Source of the DNA: Vicinamibacterales bacterium
Lineage (GTDB): Bacteria > Acidobacteriota > Vicinamibacteria > Vicinamibacterales > 2-12-FULL-66-21
Assembly (NCBI GenBank): GCA_036496585.1
Contig: DASXLB010000010.1
Coordinates: forward strand, 23,956 to 87,955
Length of the DNA: 64,000 nucleotides
Direction of reading: 5' to 3'
Positions 51,153-60,443 of the stretch are shown here, in pieces (position 1 is the first letter of the stretch; each line of letters opens with the position of its first letter). A program made the translations under genes and the position numbers. The notes under the pieces were generated by a model that had not been told where the DNA came from, ran no database searches, and saw only the letters and a list, made by a program, of their open reading frames with translations.

Positions 51153-52694
51153 ATGATCAAGCGCGCCGTACTCGTCCTGGTAGCTGCCGCCGTGGTGCAG
51201 ACACCCCCGTCGTTTCCGCTCGAGGAAGCGACCGCCGCGCAATTGCAGGAATGGATGTCCGCGGGCCGATATACCTCGCGGCAGCTGACCGAGATGTACC
51301 TGCGGCGGATCGAGGAGATCGACCGGAAGGGTCCGGGACTGCACGCCGTGATCGAGGTGAATCCCGACGCGCTGTCGATCGCCGACAGCCTCGACGCCGA
51401 ACGCAGGGCCCGCGGAACACGCGGCCCGCTTCACGGCATTCCGGTGCTGATCAAGGACAACATCGATACCGCCGACGGTATGTTGACGACCGCCGGATCG
51501 CTGGCGCTCGAGGGTACCCGGCCGCAGCACGACGCCGCCCTCGTGGTGCGGCTCCGCGAGGCGGGGGTGGTGCTGCTCGGAAAGACGAACCTGAGCGAGT
51601 GGGCGAACTTCCGATCCACGCATTCGACGAGCGGCTGGAGCGCGCGCGGTGGACAAGTGAAGAACCCGTATGCGCTCGATCGGAACCCGTGCGGATCCAG
51701 TTCGGGTACGGGAGCCGCGATCGCCGCCAACCTCGCGGCGATCGGCGTCGGCACGGAAACCGACGGGTCGATCGTCTGCCCGTCCGGCGCGAACGGGCTC
51801 GTCGGCATCAAGCCGACCGTCGGGCTGGTGAGCCAGGCCGGCATCGTGCCGATCTCCCACAGTCAGGACACCGCCGGTCCTATGGGCCGCACGGTCGCGG
51901 ATGCGGCGCTGCTGCTCGACGCGATGGCGGAGCGCATGCCGCGCGGCGGCGGGCGGTATGCCGATGCGCTGCGGGCCGGCGCGCTCCAGGGGGCGCGCAT
52001 CGGCGTCGCCCGCAAGCTGTACTTCGGCTACAGCGCCGCGGCCGATGCGCTCGTCAACCAGGCCATTGCCGACATGAAGGCGGCCGGCGCGGTGGTCGTC
52101 GACCCGGCCGACATTCCCAACGCGGCGAAGCTGGATGCGTGCGAGAACGACGTGCTGCTCTACGAGTTCAAGGCTGACATCGACAAGTACCTGGTGGCGC
52201 GCGGACCGGCATCACCGGTGCGCTCGCTCGTCGATCTGATCGCGTTCGACGAGCGCGAGCGGGCCCGCGAGATGCCGTACTTCGGCCAGGACCAGTTCGT
52301 CGGCGCGGAGAAAAAGGGACCGCTGACGTCGCCAGCCTACCGGACGGCGCGGGCGCAGTGCCGGCTCCTGTCGCGTGCGCAGGGCATCGACCGCGTGCTG
52401 GGCGCGCACAGCCTCGACGCCATCGTCGCGCCGACCGGGTCGCCGGCCTGGACGACCGATCTGGTCAACGGCGACCATTTCACGGGCGCCAGCTCGACGC
52501 CGGCCGCGGTCGCGGGCTATCCGTCTATCACGGTGCCGGCGGGGCAGGCGTTCGGGCTGCCGGTGGGGATGTCGTTCATCGGGACCGCGGGTTCGGAAGC
52601 GAAGCTGATCGGGCTGGCGTATGCCTACGAGCAGGCGACACATCACCGCCGCGCGCCGGGGCTCACGGCATCCGCTGTCGGAGCACCCCAGTAG
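51153..52694 (+). CDS. Exported amidase-signature enzyme
   Basis: 513 residues with a short signal (MIKRAVLVLVAAAVVQ). The amidase signature triad is visible: Lys in GIPVLIKDNID, Ser in NPCGSSSGTGAAIAAN and the nucleophile region GVGTETDGSIVCPSG. It should hydrolyse amides or nitrogen-containing esters in the periplasm; the substrate is unknown. It is convergent with the TldE gene. Confidence 0.93.
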   Translation: MIKRAVLVLVAAAVVQTPPSFPLEEATAAQLQEWMSAGRYTSRQLTEMYLRRIEEIDRKGPGLHAVIEVNPDALSIADSLDAERRARGTRGPLHGIPVLIKDNIDTADGMLTTAGSLALEGTRPQHDAALVVRLREAGVVLLGKTNLSEWANFRSTHSTSGWSARGGQVKNPYALDRNPCGSSSGTGAAIAANLAAIGVGTETDGSIVCPSGANGLVGIKPTVGLVSQAGIVPISHSQDTAGPMGRTVADAALLLDAMAERMPRGGGRYADALRAGALQGARIGVARKLYFGYSAAADALVNQAIADMKAAGAVVVDPADIPNAAKLDACENDVLLYEFKADIDKYLVARGPASPVRSLVDLIAFDERERAREMPYFGQDQFVGAEKKGPLTSPAYRTARAQCRLLSRAQGIDRVLGAHSLDAIVAPTGSPAWTTDLVNGDHFTGASSTPAAVAGYPSITVPAGQAFGLPVGMSFIGTAGSEAKLIGLAYAYEQATHHRRAPGLTASAVGAPQ

Positions 52695-52707
52695 GACGCC
52701 GAGCCCG

Positions 52708-52739
52708 GATCCGCGCGATAGGTGCGCTGCGCACGGATC
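52708..52739. terminator. Candidate hairpin between the amidase and tldE genes
   Basis: GATCCG (52708-52713) and CGGATC (52734-52739) enclose a smaller TGCG-CTG-CGCA hairpin. Position in the 88-bp convergent gap suits termination, but the outer stem is only six pairs. Confidence 0.3.
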
Positions 52740-52782
52740 GCTGGAGCCTGGGCCCAGACATCAGGTCTGCTGCAGCTCGCCG

Positions 52783-54126
52783 CTAAACCGCGTCGGATCC
52801 CGACGAGAACGTGAACTCGCGGATGCGCGCCGCCGGACAGACGATCGAGAAGCCCGCGCCCCCCACCCCTTCGCCGCTCACCGTCCGCTCGGCCGGCGTC
52901 ATCGCGTCGAGATTGTTCAGCGCGAAGATCGGGCTCTCGTTCCAGCGCATGTTCTTGATCGGGCGCGTCACCTTGCCATTCTCGATCAGGAACAGCCCAT
53001 CGCGGGTCAGGCCGGTGAAGACCAGGGTCTGCGGATCGAGCGCGCGGATGTACCAGAACCGTGTCACCAGGATGCCGCGCGCGACGCCCGCGATGAGCTC
53101 GTCGATGGTCGAGGTGCCGCCTTCCATGATCAGGTTGCCGGGCTGCGGCGTGGCGGTTTTTCCCTGTTTCTGCGCCCAGTAGCGCGAGTAGGAGAGGTTC
53201 TTCAGGACGCCTTTGTCGATCCAGGTGAGCCGTACGAGCGGCAGTCCCTCTCCGTCGAACGGAATCGCCGGGGCCAGTGCGTGCGCGGGGTCCGAGTAGA
53301 TCGTCACCCTCTCGTTGACGACCGCTTCGCCCAGGCGGGAGCCGCCGCCCTTCTTCGAGAAGAAGCTGCGCCCCTCGTCGGCCTGCCGCGCGTCGGCGGC
53401 AAACGCCAGGTTGGCGACGAGGTCCGCCATCGCGGCCGGCTCGAGGACTACTGTGTACTTGCCCGGCTCGATCGCGGTGGGGCTATGCGAGCGGGCCGCC
53501 TTGTCGATCGCGGCGGCGGCCAGCGTGGCGGGCTGCAGGAGACGCAGCTCGTTATACGACTTCGACGCCCAGCCGGAGCCGGCGCCGTCGGGCGTCCGCG
53601 CGGTGAGGTTGTAGTCGGCCGCGGTGTAGCGGCCGAACCCGAATTGTCCCTTCGACGTCGCGACGGCCTGGATCTGGGCCGAGGTCTCGACGAAGCCCGC
53701 GGCGTCGACCTGCTTCTCTTTCGCCGCGTCGAGCGCCGCCTTGACGGCGCCGGCGCGCCACTCTGGCGTCGCGTCCGCCGTGTCTTCGAAATAGGTGCGC
53801 ACGTCGGCGTAGGTCTGCGGCCCGAGGAACGGCATCGCCTCGGGGTTCTCTGGCGACAGGCGCGCGATTTCCTCGGCGTTCCTCACCGCGCGCTGCAGTG
53901 CCGTGTCGGAGAATTCCGAGGCGGTCACGGTGCCGGCCTTCTGTCCGAACTTTGCCTGGATCGCCAGGCTGTAGCCCGACGAGGCGCCCGACGTCGTCAC
54001 GCTGCTGCGCGCGAATCGCGCGTTGGCGCGGTCGCCGCCGGTCAGCGTCACCTCGGTTTCGTCCGCCTTGCTAATCGACAGCGCGCGATCGATCAGCGCC
54101 TTGGCCTGTTCTTGTGTCCAGATCAT
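52783..54126 (-). CDS. tldE: TldE/PmbA-like protein
   Basis: 447 residues. Length and the motifs SGASSGYSLAIQAKFGQKAG, PGKYTVVLEPAAMADLVANL and MEGGTSTIDELIAGVARGIL match TldE/PmbA. It lacks the HExxxH site, as expected for the non-catalytic partner. With TldD it forms a heterodimeric metalloprotease that processes peptides (microcin, PQQ-type or degraded antitoxins in other bacteria). It follows tldD by four bases. Confidence 0.9.
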   Translation of the reverse strand: MIWTQEQAKALIDRALSISKADETEVTLTGGDRANARFARSSVTTSGASSGYSLAIQAKFGQKAGTVTASEFSDTALQRAVRNAEEIARLSPENPEAMPFLGPQTYADVRTYFEDTADATPEWRAGAVKAALDAAKEKQVDAAGFVETSAQIQAVATSKGQFGFGRYTAADYNLTARTPDGAGSGWASKSYNELRLLQPATLAAAAIDKAARSHSPTAIEPGKYTVVLEPAAMADLVANLAFAADARQADEGRSFFSKKGGGSRLGEAVVNERVTIYSDPAHALAPAIPFDGEGLPLVRLTWIDKGVLKNLSYSRYWAQKQGKTATPQPGNLIMEGGTSTIDELIAGVARGILVTRFWYIRALDPQTLVFTGLTRDGLFLIENGKVTRPIKNMRWNESPIFALNNLDAMTPAERTVSGEGVGGAGFSIVCPAARIREFTFSSGSDAV

Positions 54127-54130
54127 CGGA

Positions 54131-55702
54131 TCACCGCTCGGTGTTGAGGATGTTCACGCGCGCGAACCGCGCGATCGGGCAGCCGTGGCTCACGGAGTTG
54201 CTCTGCACCGGCTGCCCCTTGCCGTCGCTGAACGCGCCGCCGAGCTGATATGTCGCCTGGCCGCCGAGCATGTCGAGCGACTTCCAGAACTCGGGCGTGT
54301 TCGACTGGTAGGCGACGTCGCGCAGCTGCGACGTGATCTTGCCCTTCTTCACCTCCCAGAACGTCTGGCCACTGAACTGGAAGTTGTAACGCTGGTGATC
54401 GATCGAGTAGCTGCCGTCCCCCTTGATGTAGATGCCGTCCTCGGTCGCGCCGACGATGTCCTGCTCGCTGACCGCCTTTTCGCTGGGCTGCAGCGAGACG
54501 TTCGGCATGCGCTGGAAGGGGATCGACGACCAGTTGTCGGCGTAGCTGCAGCCGTGCGAGGCCTTCTCGTTGATGAGATGCGCCTGATCGCGCGTCGTCT
54601 GGTAGTCGACGAACAGCCCTTCCTTGATGATCGGGAAGCTGGTCGTCTTCACGCCGTCGTCGTCGAAGCCGCAGGTCGCCATACCGCGCGCCTGCGTCTT
54701 GTCGCCGATGATGGTGACGAGCGGGGAGCCGTACTGAAACTTGCCGAGCTTTTCGGTGGTGAGGAAGCTGGTGCCGGCGAAGTTCGCTTCGTAACCGAGG
54801 GCGCGATCGAGCTCTGTCGGGTGGCCGACCGATTCGTGGATCGTCAGCCACAGGTTCGACGGGTGGAGGATCAGCGTCTTCTGACCCGGGACGACCGTCT
54901 TCGCCTTGTGCATCGCCACGGCTTCTTCGGCGGCGACGCGCGCCTCTTCGACGAGCGGCAGGCTCTCGATGTACTCGTAGCCGGCGGCCATCGGCGCGCT
55001 CAGCGAGTTGCGGTCGTAGAAGCGGTTGGTATCGCGGTTGACCGAGGTGACCGTGAAAGTGGGGTAGGAGCGGACCAGCGACTGCGTGATGCAGGAGCCC
55101 TCGCTCGAGGCGAAGAACTTCTTCTCGTTCACGAACAGCATGAACGCCGACACGAAGCTGGCGTCCTTCACCTTGAGCGCCGCGTCGTTGATCTCCATCA
55201 GCAGATCGATCTTCGTCTGGAGCGGCACGGCGAACGGATCCTTCGTCAGCGGCGTGTTCCACTCGACGTCCGGGTAGGACTCGACGGGCGCGAGGCGCAC
55301 CGGATCGGTGTTGATGGCGCGGTTGGCTCGGGCGATCCCGGCGGCCTGGCGCGCCACCGCCGCGACTTCGTCTTTCGTGACGACGCTGCTGCTCGCGAAG
55401 CCCCACGTGCCGTCGACGATCACCCGGACCCCGAAGCCGAAATCCTCGGTGTTGACGATGTTCTGGACCTTGCGCTCGCGGGTAAAGATGAACTGGTTGC
55501 GATAGCGGTTGATGCGGATGTCGGCGTATGAGGCGCCGGCTTGTTTGGCGGCGGCCAGGGCAGCGTCGGCCAGTCCTTTCAATTCGCCATCGGGTGCCGC
55601 AAAGAGCGCGGCGGGTGCGGCAAAGAGCTCGGCCGCCGGGCGCAACGTGGTCGCGGCGCCGAGGGCGAGCATGGACTGGACGAAATCGCGTCGATGGATC
55701 AT
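54131..55702 (-). CDS. tldD: TldD-like metalloprotease subunit
   Basis: 523 residues from ATG 55702, chosen for its twin-arginine-like signal (MIHRRDFVQSMLALGAATTL). Unusually for the family, the protein therefore looks exported, with an extended N-terminus. The zinc site TIHESVGHPTELD near residues 285-297 (HExxxH) is intact, and RAGFG/RVIVDGTWGFASSS and the C-terminal GCPIARF-type end are present. It works with the TldE protein encoded next; whether TldE is exported with it is unclear. Confidence 0.92.
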   Translation of the reverse strand: MIHRRDFVQSMLALGAATTLRPAAELFAAPAALFAAPDGELKGLADAALAAAKQAGASYADIRINRYRNQFIFTRERKVQNIVNTEDFGFGVRVIVDGTWGFASSSVVTKDEVAAVARQAAGIARANRAINTDPVRLAPVESYPDVEWNTPLTKDPFAVPLQTKIDLLMEINDAALKVKDASFVSAFMLFVNEKKFFASSEGSCITQSLVRSYPTFTVTSVNRDTNRFYDRNSLSAPMAAGYEYIESLPLVEEARVAAEEAVAMHKAKTVVPGQKTLILHPSNLWLTIHESVGHPTELDRALGYEANFAGTSFLTTEKLGKFQYGSPLVTIIGDKTQARGMATCGFDDDGVKTTSFPIIKEGLFVDYQTTRDQAHLINEKASHGCSYADNWSSIPFQRMPNVSLQPSEKAVSEQDIVGATEDGIYIKGDGSYSIDHQRYNFQFSGQTFWEVKKGKITSQLRDVAYQSNTPEFWKSLDMLGGQATYQLGGAFSDGKGQPVQSNSVSHGCPIARFARVNILNTER

Positions 55703-55847
55703 GGGGCGGTCCTCGCGGACGCCATCATAGGCCAGATGACGCACCCGCGGCGTCGGCGGCGCCAGAAGACAGTGATGAACGCCGGGGCGGTGAACGGCGT
55801 GCCGAAAGTGCATAGACCGACTCAGCCGGCCTGACTACCGTGCGGAC

Positions 55848-56402
55848 ATGAGCACCAGCTCTCTTGGCCGGCGCCTGACCGCGGCCGCCGGCGGCCTTGC
55901 GATCGCGGCGGGCGTGGCGACGCTCGCCCTCGCCCAGGCGCCGGGCGGGCAAGCCGGCGGGGGCAGCGGCGGCCAGACGTCGGCGAATATGCAGGTGAAC
56001 GCCAACGTCGTCCGCAAGTGCACGATCGCGGCGCAGCCGCTCGCGTTCGGCGACTACGACCCGGTGTCGGCCAACGCCACCGCGGCCCTCGACGCCCAGA
56101 CCACGCTCAGTGTGGCGTGCACGAAGGGGACGGCCGTCACCATCGCCATGGACAACGGATCGAATGCCCAGGGCCGGACGCGGCGCATGACCGGTGGGCC
56201 CGCGACGTTTCTCCAGTACGAGGTGTACCGCGATTCCTCACGGACCCAGCGATGGGGCGACGGCGCCTTCGAACAGCTTGACGGCGGCACCGCGCCGTCG
56301 CGCGACCCGCGGCAGTTCATCGTCTACGGCCGTGTCACTGGCAGCCAGGATGTGACCCAGGGCACCTACCAGGACACGATCCTGGTCACCGTGCAGTTCT
56401 GA
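55848..56402 (+). CDS. Spore-coat-U domain pilin of an archaic chaperone-usher pilus
   Basis: 184 residues with a Sec signal (GLAIAAGVATLALAQ) and a Gly-rich linker. The SCPU domain shows MQVNANVVRKCTIAAQPLAF-GDYDP near residues 45-70, a second Cys (LSVACTKG) and ends DTILVTVQF. The Cys pair should form the usual disulfide. It is first in a four-gene operon with chaperone, usher and tip-like protein and is probably the major pilin. Confidence 0.85.
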   Translation: MSTSSLGRRLTAAAGGLAIAAGVATLALAQAPGGQAGGGSGGQTSANMQVNANVVRKCTIAAQPLAFGDYDPVSANATAALDAQTTLSVACTKGTAVTIAMDNGSNAQGRTRRMTGGPATFLQYEVYRDSSRTQRWGDGAFEQLDGGTAPSRDPRQFIVYGRVTGSQDVTQGTYQDTILVTVQF

Positions 56403-56413
56403 AGGAAGTCTCG

Positions 56414-57175
56414 ATGACCCACCGACAGCTGTCCACGGCGATTGCGGCCTTGGCAATGATCCTCGCCGCGTCGCGCTGGGGGAGTGCGCAGTCCACCTTT
56501 TCGGTAGACCCCCTTCTCATCAAGCTCAATGCCGCCTCGAACAATGCGGTCTTGACGCTGAGCAATACCAGCGCGAACGATCTTCGCTTCGAAATCAAGG
56601 GGTTCGCCTGGGATCAGGAGCCGATCTCGGGCACGATGCAGCTCACGGCGACGACCGATCTGGTCATCTTCCCGCCGCTCGTCACGCTCAAGGCGCATTC
56701 GACCCAGCGGATTCGTGTCGGTGCCACCGCCGCCCAGGGCACTGTCGAAAAGGCCTACCGGCTACTCATCGAGGAACTGCCGAGTGAAGTCAAGCCAGCC
56801 AACGCCAACCAGGTGAATGTCCGCACGCGCATCGGTGTGCCGGTCTTCGTCGAGCCGACGAAATCCACGCTGAGCGGCAAGATCGACTCGGTGACGATTG
56901 CCAACCACATCGTCTCGGTGGCGCTCGCCAATACGGGCACTACTCATGCCATGGTCGACAGCATCGTGATCCGGGGCATGTCGGGGCCCGACCAGCCGGT
57001 CTTCGAGGAGTCGCTGCCCGGATGGTATGTCCTGGCCGGCAAGACCCGCACGTGGCAGTACACGTTCAAACCCGCGCAGTGCCGGCCGATGAAATTCGTC
57101 GAGGTCGAGGTCTACGCGCACGACAAGATGCTGTCGTCGCGTGCCGACGTGCCGGCCGGCGCCTGCGCGCCGTAG
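56414..57175 (+). CDS. Periplasmic pilus chaperone (Csu type)
   Basis: 253 residues with a Sec signal ending near ASRWGSAQ. A two-domain PapD-like immunoglobulin fold: FSVDPLLIKLNAASNNAVLT and LTLSNTSANDLRFEIKGFAW, then the conserved YRLLIEELP at the end of domain 1. It carries pilin subunits to the usher by donor-strand complementation. It starts 11 bp after the pilin stop. Confidence 0.9.
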   Translation: MTHRQLSTAIAALAMILAASRWGSAQSTFSVDPLLIKLNAASNNAVLTLSNTSANDLRFEIKGFAWDQEPISGTMQLTATTDLVIFPPLVTLKAHSTQRIRVGATAAQGTVEKAYRLLIEELPSEVKPANANQVNVRTRIGVPVFVEPTKSTLSGKIDSVTIANHIVSVALANTGTTHAMVDSIVIRGMSGPDQPVFEESLPGWYVLAGKTRTWQYTFKPAQCRPMKFVEVEVYAHDKMLSSRADVPAGACAP

Positions 57176-57178
57176 CCC

Positions 57179-59512
57179 GTGGCGGCCGGCGTACTGGTGG
57201 CTGCCTGCCTCGTGTGGACGAGCCTGTCACCGTCCGGCGGCCAGCCGCAGCGGGCGTTCGCAGCGCTGGTGGTCAATGACGTGCCGAAAGGCACCGCTTT
57301 GGTGGTCGTCGACGGCGACCGCATCTGGCTGCCGGTCGCCGTGCTCGAACAGGCAGGCCTGCACGGCTTCGAGGGACGCCGCGACACGCTATTTGGCGAA
57401 GCGCACGTCCTCCTGAGTTCGCTCGAGCCCGACATCACGGCCGTGTTCGATCGCGCCAACGTCGAGATCCACGTCACCGCCGCTCCGCGATTCTTCGCCG
57501 AGACCCACGTCGAGCTCCAGTACCAGCGGCCGGCCGACCTGATCATCTCGCACAGCCCGAGCGCGTTCATCAACTACAGCGCCACCTGGGACCAGGAGGC
57601 GGGCACGAGCGGCTTCGGCGAGGCGGGATTCGAGCTGTTCGGCAACACGTCGATGGTTTCGGCCTTTACCGCGTATCCCGACGGCGTCGTCGGGCGCGGC
57701 CTGACGACGCTCACTGTCGATGCCGTGTCGAGGCGTCAGCGCTGGCAGCTCGGAGACATCGTCGCCGCCTCCACGCCGCTCGGCTCGGCGCCAACGCTCG
57801 CCGGCGCCGCCTTCGGACGCGACTATTCGCTCGATCCGTACTTCTATCGCTACGCGGCCCCGACCGTCCGCGGCACGGCGACCGCGCCGTCCGACGTCGA
57901 GATCTATGTCAACGGCGCCCTGGTGCGCCGCCTGCCGATCGGACCCGGCCCCTACCGTCTCGATCGGCTGCCTCTCAATTCGGGACTCGGCGACGTACAG
58001 GTCGTCGTGCGCGACCGGCTTGGACGGCAGCAGACGTTCGATTCGAGCATCTACCTGGCGACCGGCGTCCTGCCGCGTGGGGAGCAGGACTACCAATATG
58101 CGGCCGGCTGGCAGCGCGACGACAGTGGCGAGACGCCGGTCTATACGGACCTGGAAGCGACGGGGTATCACCGCGCCGGTCTCACCAACTGGTTGACCGC
58201 CGGGTTCGAAGCGGAGGGCCGCGAGGGCGTCGCCGCCGGGGGACCGACTCTGAACATACGGCTGGCGCGTCTCGGCGAGGCGGACCTGCACGCATGGGCG
58301 AGCGATTCGAGAGACGGCCATCAGGGGCTGGCCTTCTATGGCGTTTACGCGTTTGCCAGCCCAAGGCTGACGCTCGGCGCGACGGCACAGTATTACGCGC
58401 CCGGCTTTGCCAACCTGTCGCTGACACCGGGGAGCGCCAGCACGCCCGAGTTCTACCAGGCGTCGGCGGGCGTGCCGCTCTTCAGGATCGGCAGTCTGAA
58501 CTACACCATCACCGCCGAGCGATCGCCGGCCGGCGTATTCGGCTTCACGCGGCCTGACGGCAGTTTCGACGACACGATCGTGCCGAGCGGATCACAATCG
58601 CTGCGCCTGACACTCCGATTGACCAGACGCACCCAGCTCATCACCTCTGCGACCCGGACCAGCGTCCGCGGCACGACGCAGTGGGATGGCTTCGCGGGCG
58701 TCAACGTCGCCATCGGCCGGCAGACGACCGCGAGTGTGACCTACTCGAGCGTGCCGGGCTCGCCGCCCTCGACATACGCCAGTCTCGATCGCCCGCTGCC
58801 CGTTGGCGTCGGCTACGGGTTTCGGGTGACCGGATCGGATCTCGACACGGGAACGGCCAGCGGCCAGTTCGAGGTCAACACGCCGTTCAATCACATGACG
58901 GTGACCTACGACGCCACGCAAGGCGGTGCGTCGCAGACCGGCTCGGCCACACTCGCCGGCGGCATCGTGGCGACGCGAGGCGGCCTGTTCTTCGCGCGCG
59001 AGCTCGACCAGAGCGTGGCGGTCGTCGAGATCCCCGGGCTCAAGGGGGTGCGCATCCAGTCCGACAACGTGGACGTCGGGCGCACCAACGGCGGCGGCCG
59101 CCTGCTCGTCCCGCGACTGCTGCCGTATCTGGCCAACCGCATCAGCCTGTCAGAGGCCGACATCCCGTTTGCGTACAGCGTGCCGGTGACCGCGCAATTC
59201 GTCGCACCCGCGTTTCGCGGCGCGGCCTACGTCAAGTTCGCGACCGCGCGGGTGCAGGGGCGCGTCGGATCGATCCGGATGACCATCGATGGCGAGGAGG
59301 TGGTCCCGGCGTTCGGCGCGATCGTCGTCGAGGTCGAGGGAAGGCGCGTCGAGTCGCCGCTCAACGCCGACGGCACGTTCTTTCTCGACCTGCCCGACGG
59401 TCATCACATGGCGACGGTGACCTACAAGGGACGCTCGTGCGAGGTGGAGCTCAACGCGATCGCGACCTCGGCGCTCGTCCAGCAACTGGGGACGCTGCGA
59501 TGTGGATCCTGA
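57179..59512 (+). CDS. Outer membrane usher (Csu type)
   Basis: 777 residues from GTG 57179, three bases after the chaperone stop; no better start is available. A signal-like N-terminus is followed by the N-terminal chaperone-binding domain, the 24-strand barrel with its plug (GPGPYRLDRLPLNSGLGDVQ near residue 260) and C-terminal domains (FGAIVVEVEGRRVESPLNAD). It is at the short end for ushers but seems complete. It exports and assembles the pilins. It overlaps the next gene by 13 bases. Confidence 0.9.
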   Translation: MAAGVLVAACLVWTSLSPSGGQPQRAFAALVVNDVPKGTALVVVDGDRIWLPVAVLEQAGLHGFEGRRDTLFGEAHVLLSSLEPDITAVFDRANVEIHVTAAPRFFAETHVELQYQRPADLIISHSPSAFINYSATWDQEAGTSGFGEAGFELFGNTSMVSAFTAYPDGVVGRGLTTLTVDAVSRRQRWQLGDIVAASTPLGSAPTLAGAAFGRDYSLDPYFYRYAAPTVRGTATAPSDVEIYVNGALVRRLPIGPGPYRLDRLPLNSGLGDVQVVVRDRLGRQQTFDSSIYLATGVLPRGEQDYQYAAGWQRDDSGETPVYTDLEATGYHRAGLTNWLTAGFEAEGREGVAAGGPTLNIRLARLGEADLHAWASDSRDGHQGLAFYGVYAFASPRLTLGATAQYYAPGFANLSLTPGSASTPEFYQASAGVPLFRIGSLNYTITAERSPAGVFGFTRPDGSFDDTIVPSGSQSLRLTLRLTRRTQLITSATRTSVRGTTQWDGFAGVNVAIGRQTTASVTYSSVPGSPPSTYASLDRPLPVGVGYGFRVTGSDLDTGTASGQFEVNTPFNHMTVTYDATQGGASQTGSATLAGGIVATRGGLFFARELDQSVAVVEIPGLKGVRIQSDNVDVGRTNGGGRLLVPRLLPYLANRISLSEADIPFAYSVPVTAQFVAPAFRGAAYVKFATARVQGRVGSIRMTIDGEEVVPAFGAIVVEVEGRRVESPLNADGTFFLDLPDGHHMATVTYKGRSCEVELNAIATSALVQQLGTLRCGS

Positions 59513-60036
59513 GCGACCGCCGGGGTCTGGCGCTCGTCGTCGCGGCCGGCCTTGCCGCGTCGCTGTTCACGCCGGCGGCGGCTGCCGACTCCAACAAGAC
59601 CTGCGCGCTCAACGGCGTCAGCATCATGGCATTCGGCGTCTACGATCCGGTCAACGACGCGCCGCTCGACGTCGAAGGCCGCATCGCGTATCGCTGTTTC
59701 GTTGGCTTCAACGGCACGAGCGCTCGGACGACCGGGAGCCTCAACCGCCAGCTCCGGAGTGCCATCAACGTGCAGATCTCGCTCGGCTCCGGGGGCAGCG
59801 GCGGCTACGACCGCTACATGTCGGGAGGACGCGACAGGCTCCGCTACAATCTGTATCTGGACGCGCAGCGGGGGCAGATCTGGGGCGACGGCACCAGCGG
59901 CACACAGGTCTACATGGCGGCAGCGCAGCCCAACAATCATGAAGTGATCGTCCCGGTCTTCGGGCGGGTCTTCCCGGCGCAGGACGTGTCGGCGGATTTC
60001 TATCTCGATCAGATCATCGTGACGCTGGATTTCTAG
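59500..60036 (+). CDS. Spore-coat-U domain protein, probable pilus tip subunit
   Basis: 178 residues from ATG 59500, overlapping the usher end. Sec signal (GLALVVAAGLAASLFTPAAA), then the SCPU domain with KTCALNGVSIMAFGVYDP, second Cys in IAYRCFVG and the end DQIIVTLDF. In Csu-type operons the last SCPU gene encodes the tip adhesin, though that is usually larger. Its TAG stop overlaps that of the convergent gene within CTAG. Confidence 0.82.
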   Translation: MWILSDRRGLALVVAAGLAASLFTPAAAADSNKTCALNGVSIMAFGVYDPVNDAPLDVEGRIAYRCFVGFNGTSARTTGSLNRQLRSAINVQISLGSGGSGGYDRYMSGGRDRLRYNLYLDAQRGQIWGDGTSGTQVYMAAAQPNNHEVIVPVFGRVFPAQDVSADFYLDQIIVTLDF

Positions 60037-60055
60037 AAATCCAGTGTCACGACGA
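60014..60055. repeat. Palindromic overlap of two convergent gene ends
   Basis: The two stop codons share CTAG (60033-60036). From this centre the last codons of both genes (Val-Thr-Leu-Asp-Phe-stop) are mirror images: 18 paired positions per side out to 60017/60052, with one G-T (G-U in RNA) pair, extending with one mismatch to 60014/60055. Each strand's 3' end therefore folds on the other's reverse complement and could act as a bidirectional terminator. Confidence 0.6.
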
Positions 60056-60359
60056 CGGTGCGGCCGTCGGTGGCCATATCGCGCGAGACGAGGAACGTGG
60101 CGTCGCCGCCGGCGCGCGCGTGGCGACCCACGATCGGCGCCAGAGATCGGCCACCGGCGCTCGCGCGAAGCACGTGCAGGCTCGACGCGCCGCACGACGC
60201 CGTCACCGCCGGAGGCTGTCCAGCAGCTGGTGCGTCGATCACGCTGACGCGGCAGTGCGGCAGGACCGTCGCGCCCACGCTCATCGCCGCCGTCGTCTGG
60301 GCCGACACCGTGGCGGCCGCGAGGCCGAGACACGCGGTCGCGGACAGCACGAACTTCAT
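60033..60359 (-). CDS. Miniature spore-coat-U-like secreted protein
   Basis: 108 residues with a Sec signal (MKFVLSATACLGLAAATVSA). The mature part keeps the first Cys in a SCPU-like context (AAMSVGATVLPHCRVSV), a second Cys (VTASCGASS) and the end TVVVTLDF, but is only ~85 residues long, half the usual SCPU size. It faces the pilus operon tail to tail. It may be an extra or degenerate pilin-like subunit; family membership is my inference from these motifs. Confidence 0.5.
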   Translation of the reverse strand: MKFVLSATACLGLAAATVSAQTTAAMSVGATVLPHCRVSVIDAPAAGQPPAVTASCGASSLHVLRASAGGRSLAPIVGRHARAGGDATFLVSRDMATDGRTVVVTLDF

Positions 60360-60443
60360 GCGGGTATTGTAGCGCGCCGTCGGGTCGATCTCGCTCCGCG
60401 CGCGCGGGCACAGACGGTGATGATCTGGGCGAAATGTTGCCGC

